From positions 1-5,780 of the forward strand of contig JACRFF010000256.1 of the NCBI GenBank assembly GCA_016218005.1: a stretch of DNA of 5,780 bases, given 5' to 3'. Below, piece after piece: positions 1-5,601 of this stretch (position 1 is its first letter; every line of letters begins with the position of its first letter). A model generated the notes under the pieces. The model saw only the letters and a list, made by a program, of their open reading frames with translations, had not been told where the DNA came from and ran no database searches. This DNA is from Ignavibacteriales bacterium (GTDB lineage Bacteria > Bacteroidota > Ignavibacteria > UBA10030). The position numbers and the translations under genes were made by a program.

Positions 1-951
1 GTTCAAATACAAATGGGCGATCAGTTCGGCAATCCCGCCCGCAAGACGGCAATCTACTTTAGCACCGGAGGCGGTAACATTGTATCGAGCGCAACCAGCG
101 ACGACCTCGGCAACGCGACGGCCAACATCCAAGGCGGCAACCCGGCGCCCAATACGCCGGCGTTGGGCGGCGCGGGGTACGGATACATCACGGCGTCGAT
201 GTTTGGAAAAGATTCCACGCGGATACAGAAGCGCATCCCATTTCTTTTCTCCGGTGCGCCGAAGATCGTCATACCGAACAGTGGATTCATCATGCAGGAT
301 AGCGGCTCGGCAACGTTCAACTTCAAAGTGTCTGATCAGAATGGAAACCCGCTTGTTGCCGGAACGACCATTTCGGTCAGCAAGTCGGGTGCGTCAGAAG
401 ACTTCGACCTCACGGGCGATGTAAGCCGCACGATGATCGACACGCAAGATACTTCTTCGACGAACTTCTCCTTCACGGTTCAAGATAAAAAGGGAGGGGG
501 AGTTTCAGGTACGGTCTCGTTCACGGTCACGGTAACGGGGGAGAACGGCACTTCGACAAGCAGTTTCGCAGGCACGTTGCTGGGCGCCGGAATCAATCCG
601 GGTGTTCCTGGCGGCGGCTACGCATCGTACATTCGGTTGGAAAGCAAAACTAATTCCACAATCTCCGTACGGGGAACGGGTTCAATCGAAAGCTCGACGC
701 TGACATTTCAGGTGATGGACTCACTTGGGAATCCGATCACTCTTGCACGAGCTGTTCAGGTCAAGTTCACGCTTATCAAATCGCCAAGCGATAGCGCATT
801 CCTCTATCCGACGGCGGCAACGACGGATGCAAATGGACGCGTTGTAACGACGCTGAACTCCGGTACCAAAGCCGGCGTTCTACAAGTTGTCGATTCTGCG
901 CTTGTGCTCACCCATTGGATCTACTCTGCACCGACACAGGTAACCATCGTC
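1..951 (+). repeat. Super-repeat unit 1 (A-B-C Ig-like domains), missing its first ~35 residues
   Basis: The A domain covers 1-255 and ends in the strand FLFSGAP. The B domain covers about 256-582 and ends FAGTLL. A Gly/Pro linker (583-618) leads to the C domain (619-951), which opens YASYI and contains MDSLGNP. The A domain is closest to that of unit 3 (shared GDQFGNP, GGNPAPNTP, IPFLFSGAP). The B domain is closest to that of unit 2 (shared QDSGSATF, DQNGNPL, GTTISV). The C domain is closest to that of unit 3 (shared VRGTG, SDANG-type turn, SAPxxxTV). Boundaries are read from repeat alignment by eye. Confidence 0.85.
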
Positions 952-3900
952 GGCGGCTTCCCCGATTCCAACGCTATCACGGCGACGATATCGCGTCTCA
1001 ACTTGCCGGGGTACATCAAGTCGGGTCCATTAGCGACGGTAACGGTTCAAATGGGGGATAAGTTTGGAAATCCGCCGCAGCCATCGGCGCTCTATTTCGG
1101 TACGAATGCTGGAGTGATCAAAGGCTCGGCAACTTCCGATGCATCAGGAATGGCGAGCGTGCCGTTGAGCGGCGGCAATCCGATTCCCACCAACGGCAAG
1201 GGAGCCGTAATGATTCAAACACGGGGAGAGCTTGGCACAACCATTACGAAGACGGTGCCGTTCTTGTTTTCGGGCACACCCACGATTACTGTACCGTCGA
1301 GTGGGTTTGTGATTCAAGATAGCGGTTCGGCAACGTTCTCATATAAAGTTGCAGACCAGAATGGTAACCCGCTTTCTTCCGGCACGACAATCTCCGTCAC
1401 GGTCGATGGACCCGGCTCCGGCGATTTGCAGTTGCAAGGCGATATGAGTCTCACGATGGGCGACACGCAAGATACGAATGCGACAAAGTTCTCGATGCAA
1501 GTTATCGACAAGGGGCGCGGAGGCGCCTACGGTACGGTCAATATCCGCATTGCAGTCTCGGGGGACAACGGAGCGGCAAGCGCTGCATTTAGCGGCACGC
1601 TTCTCAGTTCTGTGCTGGGCGGCGGCGGCGGAATCATCGGCGGATTTGTCGGAGCGCCATATTCGCTCTCGGTGGTTGGGACGCCATCCACGAGCCTGAC
1701 AGTGAATGAAGGTGGAGGCCAGACATCGCTTTCTACCGTTTCGTTCCAAGTACGTGATTCGCTTGGCAATCCGTTCGTTTATCCTCTCAACAGACTCGGA
1801 CGCCACGCCTATGTGGGATTCTCGCTCGTTCCATCAGCAGGATTAGGTGGAGGAGAAGCGCTGACGATGTCCGGCGATTCCACTAACGATCAGGGCCAAG
1901 TGATGGTAACATTCCGGCCCGGAACGAAGTCCGGTATTATTCGCTTGGCGGCGACGTCGCAAAACTCAAACGGACAACCGATCGCATCCGGCGTGGACTT
2001 CACCATTTCCGGCGGCTTCCCGGATTCAAATCGCATCTCGTTGAATTTGGAGCGCGTCAACATGCCGGGCTTGGTAAAGCAAGGAACAATCGGCTCCGCA
2101 AGAATCCAAGTCGGAGATCAATTCGGCAATCCATCACGACCGAGCGACATCTACTTTACCATCTCCGGTGGTAACATCGTACCGAAAGCAACAACGGATG
2201 CACTGGGCACGGCGACTGTTACGGTTCAGGGTGGCAACCCGGCCCCCAACACGCCCGGCTTGGGTGGCATTGGAAACGGCTACGTTACAGCAGTGATGTA
2301 CGGCCGCGATTCAATCAAGATCACGAAGCAGATTCCGTTCCTCTTCAGCGGTGCGCCGCGCATTACGGTGCCGGCCTTCACGAACGATACGCTGCCAACC
2401 GTAGGCAACGGAGGTTCGTTGCTCGTCAATTTGAAAATTGCCGATGCGAATGGCCGTCCGCTCTCGAACGGCAACAGCGTCAGTGTCCAAGTGTCGGGCA
2501 TTGCGTCGTCGGGCATTGTGCTCTCGGGTAATACTGCCGTTGCATTGCAGGATACGCGCGATACAAATAACGTCAACTATACCTTTACCCTCAGCGATGG
2601 ACGCGCAATCGGCGGCGGCAACGGCGGACCGTTTATGGTGACGATTCTGGTGAGCGGCGAATCGGGTTCGGTAACCAAAGTAATCTACGGCTCACTCCAA
2701 AGCCCGACGTACGCTGGAACGAGTTCCGGCTACGCCTCAAGCATTGAATTGATCAGTGCATCGCGTACGACTGTCTCCGTCCGCGGAACGGGGGCGCCGG
2801 AGGCTTCGATCATCACGTGGCAGCTTAAAGATTCTCTCGGCAATCCGATCAGTTCGAGCAAGAAGTCGATGGTTACCTTTAGCATTCAAGGCGGACCGGG
2901 CGGCACGGTTGCAACGCGGCCTTTCATGAATCCGGACTCGGTCTATTCCGACGCTAACGGAACCGTGATTTCGACATTCAACAGCGGAACGATTGCGGGA
3001 GTGGTTCAGGTTGTTGCTTCCACAGTTGTCAGCGGGCGAACGATTAGTTCCGCTCCGGTGGCGATTACTGTCAATGGCGGCTTGCCAGATTCGACTCGCA
3101 TAACCGTCTGGAGTGATGCTGTGAACTATCCGGGCGGAGTCGTGCAAGGCAAATCCTTGGGTCGCGTCTTCGTACAACTCGGCGACCGGTACGGAAACCC
3201 CGTGCAGCCGGGAACGACGGTGTACTTCACCACATCAGGCGGCATTATTGATGCGCGTGGAACGACGAATGGTTACGGGCAAGTTATCGGTTCCGACGGT
3301 GGGGCGGGCGCGCTGTTATTCGGAGGCAATCCATTACCCGTCGGTGGAATCGACACGGTAACGATTTCGACAGTCGTTGATGGCGGAGTGAACGTGAGAC
3401 GCAAAGCGGTAGTAACATTCTCCGGCACGCCGGTCATTGCGCGCACGGGTGTCGTTTCCCAGCAAGATACCGTTACGGTGTTTGATGGCGCTTCGCAGGA
3501 TGTGAACTTTACCGTGAAAGACGCCAACAGCAATCCGCTTTCCGCGGGGAATGCTATCACCGTCAACGTTACAGGCGTAGCGGCGTCGGGTATCACCGCA
3601 AGCGGAGATTTGGCGGTAACAACGTTTGATACTCGGTCCACGGGAACGGGGATTACCGACTTCTCCGTCCGGCTCAGCGATGTGTTGACGGGAGGCGGCA
3701 CTTCCGGCATCTTCCTTGTTACCATCCGTGTTACCGGTCCGAACGTTCCCGCAGGTTCTTCTGCGGTGCTGTATCAATTCTATGGAAATCTGCAACCACC
3801 GCAGGCGATCGTGCCGCCATCGCCGACGGTGAAGTATCCGGCTCAAATTGCATTCATCAGCGTCTCGGCGACCGATCTCTTTGTATCCGGCGTTGGAGCG

Positions 3901-4950
3901 TTGGAAAATTCTGTCATCACGTATGAGGTGCGCGATTCACTCGGCTCGCCGATCGAGAAGAGTACTCGTGCGTATTCCACATTCAGTTTGACATTTTATC
4001 CGAACGGCAATGTCAGTCAGGGAACGAACCCGACGCCCAAACTCATTCCATCGGCGGATAGCACGGATGATCAAGGCCGGCTTCGAGTGTCAGTCCTGAG
4101 CGGAACGCAAGCCGGAGTTGTTCAATTGGTGGCTCAGATTACGCTGACGGGCGGCAGCATCGTGAAATCCCAGCCCGTGCGCGTAACGGTGCACGCAGGC
4201 TTCCCGGATCAGAAGCACTTTACCGTTGCGGCGACCGCATATAATTTCCCCGGTCTCCAGCAATTCTACCAGCGAAGAACCGTTACGGTACAAGTGGCTG
4301 ATCGGTACAGCAATCCTGTTCAAACGGGAACCGCAGTGTACTTCAACACGCTTAACGGCAGTGTTCAGACCGGCGGCAGCAACGGTCTTACGGCGGCCGA
4401 TGGTTTTGTCAGCGCAGATTTGATTTCCTCGAATCCGCTGCCGACGGGAGCCGATACACTCACGCTTCCGCTATCGACGTGGAGTTCGACACTCTCCAGT
4501 TCCAACAAGAACGGCTGGTCGCAAGTCTACGCCCGCACTCTGGGTGATAGTTCAAGGCAAGTGATCGATTCGATTCTCGTGCTCTGGACTGGCAAGCCCA
4601 TCATTGATACGGCGGGAAGCAGTGTGACGCATACATTCGGAACGCTGGCTATCAACGGCGGGGCGGCAGGGCCTTGGGTGTTCAGCGTGAAGGACCTCTA
4701 CGGCCACCCGATGTCGTCCGGTACCACCATTACGGTCTCGGCGGGGTCTCTGCAAATTGATGGGGATGTTTCCACAACGCTGGGAGATAATTTTGTAGCA
4801 GGGTCGGGTGTAACCGACTTCCGCGTGTCTGTGTCAAATCAGAACACGAGCTATAGCAAGATTGTTCCGGTGGTGGTGATGGTCACGGTTTCGCATTCGG
4901 TCTATGGAACATTCACCAAGATTCTCGGAACCGGCTCGATGCAACAGTAG
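1..4950 (+). CDS. Giant tandem Ig-like repeat protein (Big_1/invasin-style), 5'-partial
   Basis: The frame is open from base 1 and the window's first residues (VQIQMGDQFGNP) match internal repeats (VTVQMGDKFGNP, ARIQVGDQFGNP). The ATG at base 13 is therefore an internal Met, not the start, and no ribosome binding site precedes it. The visible 1,649 residues hold 14 Ig-like beta-sandwich domains. Each carries one D-x-x-(G/S)-x-P turn motif, with the Asp codons at bases 19, 334, 718, 1057, 1354, 1756, 2116, 2443, 2830, 3184, 3520, 3934, 4300 and 4693. Most A and C domains also have the T-D-x-x-G-x-(A/V) turn typical of Big_1 domains. Composition is rich in Gly, Ser, Thr, Val and Asn, with no cysteine. 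No membrane segment, LPXTG motif or recognisable type IX C-terminal sorting domain is visible; it ends ...KILGTGSMQQ. By family analogy it is a secreted or surface adhesin, stalk or structural filament; any signal peptide would lie upstream of the window. The exact role is not deducible. Confidence is high for coding and Ig-like nature, low for function. Confidence 0.95.
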   Translation, partial: VQIQMGDQFGNPARKTAIYFSTGGGNIVSSATSDDLGNATANIQGGNPAPNTPALGGAGYGYITASMFGKDSTRIQKRIPFLFSGAPKIVIPNSGFIMQDSGSATFNFKVSDQNGNPLVAGTTISVSKSGASEDFDLTGDVSRTMIDTQDTSSTNFSFTVQDKKGGGVSGTVSFTVTVTGENGTSTSSFAGTLLGAGINPGVPGGGYASYIRLESKTNSTISVRGTGSIESSTLTFQVMDSLGNPITLARAVQVKFTLIKSPSDSAFLYPTAATTDANGRVVTTLNSGTKAGVLQVVDSALVLTHWIYSAPTQVTIVGGFPDSNAITATISRLNLPGYIKSGPLATVTVQMGDKFGNPPQPSALYFGTNAGVIKGSATSDASGMASVPLSGGNPIPTNGKGAVMIQTRGELGTTITKTVPFLFSGTPTITVPSSGFVIQDSGSATFSYKVADQNGNPLSSGTTISVTVDGPGSGDLQLQGDMSLTMGDTQDTNATKFSMQVIDKGRGGAYGTVNIRIAVSGDNGAASAAFSGTLLSSVLGGGGGIIGGFVGAPYSLSVVGTPSTSLTVNEGGGQTSLSTVSFQVRDSLGNPFVYPLNRLGRHAYVGFSLVPSAGLGGGEALTMSGDSTNDQGQVMVTFRPGTKSGIIRLAATSQNSNGQPIASGVDFTISGGFPDSNRISLNLERVNMPGLVKQGTIGSARIQVGDQFGNPSRPSDIYFTISGGNIVPKATTDALGTATVTVQGGNPAPNTPGLGGIGNGYVTAVMYGRDSIKITKQIPFLFSGAPRITVPAFTNDTLPTVGNGGSLLVNLKIADANGRPLSNGNSVSVQVSGIASSGIVLSGNTAVALQDTRDTNNVNYTFTLSDGRAIGGGNGGPFMVTILVSGESGSVTKVIYGSLQSPTYAGTSSGYASSIELISASRTTVSVRGTGAPEASIITWQLKDSLGNPISSSKKSMVTFSIQGGPGGTVATRPFMNPDSVYSDANGTVISTFNSGTIAGVVQVVASTVVSGRTISSAPVAITVNGGLPDSTRITVWSDAVNYPGGVVQGKSLGRVFVQLGDRYGNPVQPGTTVYFTTSGGIIDARGTTNGYGQVIGSDGGAGALLFGGNPLPVGGIDTVTISTVVDGGVNVRRKAVVTFSGTPVIARTGVVSQQDTVTVFDGASQDVNFTVKDANSNPLSAGNAITVNVTGVAASGITASGDLAVTTFDTRSTGTGITDFSVRLSDVLTGGGTSGIFLVTIRVTGPNVPAGSSAVLYQFYGNLQPPQAIVPPSPTVKYPAQIAFISVSATDLFVSGVGALENSVITYEVRDSLGSPIEKSTRAYSTFSLTFYPNGNVSQGTNPTPKLIPSADSTDDQGRLRVSVLSGTQAGVVQLVAQITLTGGSIVKSQPVRVTVHAGFPDQKHFTVAATAYNFPGLQQFYQRRTVTVQVADRYSNPVQTGTAVYFNTLNGSVQTGGSNGLTAADGFVSADLISSNPLPTGADTLTLPLSTWSSTLSSSNKNGWSQVYARTLGDSSRQVIDSILVLWTGKPIIDTAGSSVTHTFGTLAINGGAAGPWVFSVKDLYGHPMSSGTTITVSAGSLQIDGDVSTTLGDNFVAGSGVTDFRVSVSNQNTSYSKIVPVVVMVTVSHSVYGTFTKILGTGSMQQ
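952..2010 (+). repeat. Super-repeat unit 2 (A-B-C Ig-like domains), 353 residues
   Basis: The unit opens with the joint GGFPDSN and an A domain (952-1275, GDKFGNP, ends FLFSGTP). The B domain follows (about 1276-1605, DQNGNPL, acidic DTQDT motif, ends FSGTLL). A Gly-rich linker with five consecutive glycines lies around 1606-1656. The C domain (1657-2010, RDSLGNP) is the most divergent C copy and lacks the VRGTG motif, having SLTVNEGGG instead. The A domain is shorter than in unit 3 in its middle loop. Confidence 0.85.
2011..3075 (+). repeat. Super-repeat unit 3 (A-B-C Ig-like domains), 355 residues
   Basis: The unit opens with GGFPDSN. The A domain is at 2011-2352 (GDQFGNP, GGNPAPNTP, ends FLFSGAP). 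The B domain is at about 2353-2700 (DANGRP, acidic DTRDT motif, ends YGSLQ). The C domain is at about 2731-3075 (VRGTG, KDSLGNP, SDANG). The B domain resembles unit 4 more than units 1-2 (SGIASSGI against TGVAASGI), so affinity switches partway through the unit. Confidence 0.85.
3076..4194 (+). repeat. Super-repeat unit 4 (A-B-C Ig-like domains), 373 residues
   Basis: The unit opens with the variant joint GGLPDST. The A domain is at 3076-3426 (GDRYGNP, ends TFSGTP). The B domain is at about 3427-3795 (DANSNP, ends FYGNLQ), where the acidic motif has degraded to DTRST. A proline-rich linker (about 3796-3834, PPQAIVPPSP) precedes the C domain (about 3835-4194, RDSLGSP, TDDQG). This is the longest unit in the window. 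Confidence 0.85.
4195..4947 (+). repeat. Super-repeat unit 5, terminal and truncated (A-B only)
   Basis: The unit opens with AGFPDQ in place of GGFPDS. The A domain (4195-4593, ADRYSNP) is the longest A copy, with a Ser/Thr-rich insertion (STWSSTLSSSNKNGW). The B domain (4594-4947, KDLYGHP) has lost the DT-x-DT motif (now GDNFVAG). The protein ends at the position equivalent to the FSGTLL strand of other B domains, so the C domain is absent. Divergence from the consensus is greatest here, as expected for a terminal copy. Confidence 0.8.
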
Positions 4951-4956
4951 TAATGA
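4948..4956 (+). other. Three tandem in-frame stop codons (TAG TAA TGA)
   Basis: The stop codon of the giant gene is followed without a gap by two further in-frame stops, so all three stop codon types occur once in succession. This would make readthrough past the terminal Ig domain very unlikely. Confidence 0.9.
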
Positions 4957-4971
4957 TGTCGGCGTGTAAAC

Positions 4972-5013
4972 ACAAGCCCCGTCGGTTAGTTGACCGGCGG
5001 GGCTTGTTGTTTG
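4972..5013 (+). terminator. Rho-independent terminator after the giant repeat gene
   Basis: The arm ACAAGCCCCG (4972-4981) pairs perfectly with CGGGGCTTGT (4998-5007). It is extended inward by TCGGT (4982-4986) with ACCGG (4993-4997), including one T-G wobble, around a six-base loop (4987-4992). A T-rich run (TGTTT) follows. The 15-bp stem starts 21 bases past the stop codon and should end transcription before the small downstream genes. The A-rich bases before the stem make weak action in the opposite direction possible. The rest of 4951-5093 holds no gene that I can see. Confidence 0.9.
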
Positions 5014-5059
5014 CGGGTCTGCGTACAGTTGCCGGGTTCCGAGTCTCCACCAGAGGTGA

Positions 5060-5088
5060 TTGCGCCAGAGAAAAAAATTAAGTAAAAT
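5060..5088 (+). promoter_or_regulatory. Possible sigma-70-like promoter for the DUF4160-DUF2442 unit
   Basis: TTGCGC (5060-5065) and TAAAAT (5083-5088) are separated by 17 bases in an A-rich tract just upstream of the DUF4160 ATG at 5094. The -10 box has one mismatch to TATAAT. The -35 box matches TTGACA mainly in its first three bases. Transcription would start at or next to the ATG, which fits the lack of a Shine-Dalgarno sequence there. Many Bacteroidota use a different promoter consensus (TAnnTTTG), which I do not see here, so this call is tentative. Confidence 0.3.
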
Positions 5089-5093
5089 TAGCC

Positions 5094-5352
5094 ATGCCAG
5101 AAATAAGTCGGTTTCTTGGAATCGTTATTGCAATGTTTTACCGTGATCATTCGTCACCTCATTTTCATGCTATCTTATGGTGACTATGAAGTTACAGTTA
5201 CAATAGAAACCGGCATTGTTTCGGGTGAATTTCCTAAGCGCGCTCTTTCCCATGTTCTTGAATGGCTTGAACTCCATAAATCCGAATTGCTTAAGGATTG
5301 GGATCTTGCGAAAGAGCGGAAACCGCTCAACAAGGTTAATCCACTGGAGTGA
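5094..5352 (+). pseudogene. DUF4160-family gene broken by a one-base insertion
   Basis: The ATG at 5094 opens a frame MPEISRFLGIVIAMFYRDH, continuing to SSPHFHAI, with the family's characteristic N-terminal start and PHFH motif. It then hits TGA at 5181-5183. The rest of the family (YGDYEVTVTIETG, EFPKRAL, EWLELHKSELLKDW, ending NPLE) continues in the next frame from 5176 to the stop at 5350-5352. Removing one T of the pair at 5175-5176 restores a continuous 85-residue protein, a plausible full length for this family. An ATG at 5116 opens the second frame, but its first 20 residues (MESLLQC...) do not look like the family, so it is probably not the native start. DUF4160 is small, cytoplasmic and biochemically uncharacterised as far as I know. 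It is often encoded next to DUF2442, as here. The lesion could be a true mutation, a sequencing error or, less likely, programmed frameshifting. Confidence 0.85.
5346..5349 (+). promoter_or_regulatory. Shine-Dalgarno GGAG for the DUF2442 gene
   Basis: GGAG lies six bases upstream of the ATG at 5356 and overlaps the last codon of the DUF4160 gene. It fixes the start of the downstream gene. Its position allows independent initiation of DUF2442 even though the upstream frame is broken. Confidence 0.7.
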
Positions 5353-5355
5353 ACC

Positions 5356-5601
5356 ATGATTGCACGAGTTACAGATGCGCGACACATAGAGAAGTACACC
5401 ATTTGGATAAAATTTAATGATGGTTCTGAAGGTGAAGTTGACCTCAAAGATGAACTTTGGGGACCCGTTTTTGAACCGCTGAAAGATGTAAATCAATTCC
5501 GCAAATTTTCAGTCCATCCCGATTTGCACACCATCACTTGGGACAACGGGGCTGATTTCTCACCCGAGTTTCTCCACAGTATCCTTCGCGCAACCGCCTA
5601 A
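5356..5601 (+). CDS. DUF2442 domain-containing protein
   Basis: This is an intact 81-residue protein. It begins MIARVTDARHIEKYTIWIKFNDGSEGEVDL and includes the family features as I know them: an N-terminal beta-hairpin with a (F/W)-x-D-G-x-x-G-x-V-D-L strand, a central WGPVFEPLKD segment, a F-x-x-F-x-V-x-x-x-x-x-T-I-x-W-x-x-G-A-D strand near residues 48-67, and a short C-terminal helix (PEFLHSIL). Length is typical of the single-domain form, with no helix-turn-helix extension. The start is supported by GGAG six bases upstream and by the 3-base gap after the DUF4160 stop, implying one operon. In such pairs DUF2442 is thought to be one partner of a toxin-antitoxin-like module. Which partner is the toxin cannot be told from the sequence, and the activity has not been established to my knowledge. 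It has no signal peptide, so it is cytoplasmic. Confidence 0.9.
   Translation: MIARVTDARHIEKYTIWIKFNDGSEGEVDLKDELWGPVFEPLKDVNQFRKFSVHPDLHTITWDNGADFSPEFLHSILRATA

Noticed and set aside
13..15. ATG at base 13 as the start of the giant gene
   Set aside because: The frame is open upstream and the preceding residues (VQIQ) match the strand before the GDxFGNP motif in later repeats. No ribosome binding site is present.
1615..1650. Gly-codon-rich GGC tract as a regulatory or slippage repeat
   Set aside because: It is a short run of glycine codons in an inter-domain linker, remains in frame, and similar Gly-rich linkers occur at other domain joints.
3334..3846. Long minus-strand frames (up to 170 codons) opposite the giant gene
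   Set aside because: They lie antisense to clearly repetitive coding sequence, are Arg/His-rich or Pro/Val-rich in a way that mirrors the plus-strand codons, show no family resemblance and reflect low stop density in GC-rich DNA.
1..4947. Tandem DNA repeat or CRISPR-like array
   Set aside because: The periodicity is at protein level with about 1.06-1.12 kb units and diverged nucleotides. There are no short identical repeats with regular spacers.
5116..5352. Intact 78-residue gene starting at ATG 5116
   Set aside because: Its first 20 residues are out of the family's frame. The true N-terminus (MPEISRF to PHFHAI) is encoded from 5094 in the other frame, so this is the 3' part of a frameshifted gene.
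5170..5496. Minus-strand frames (108 and 87 codons) opposite DUF4160-DUF2442
   Set aside because: They overlap two recognisable plus-strand families and have no ribosome binding site or recognisable product.
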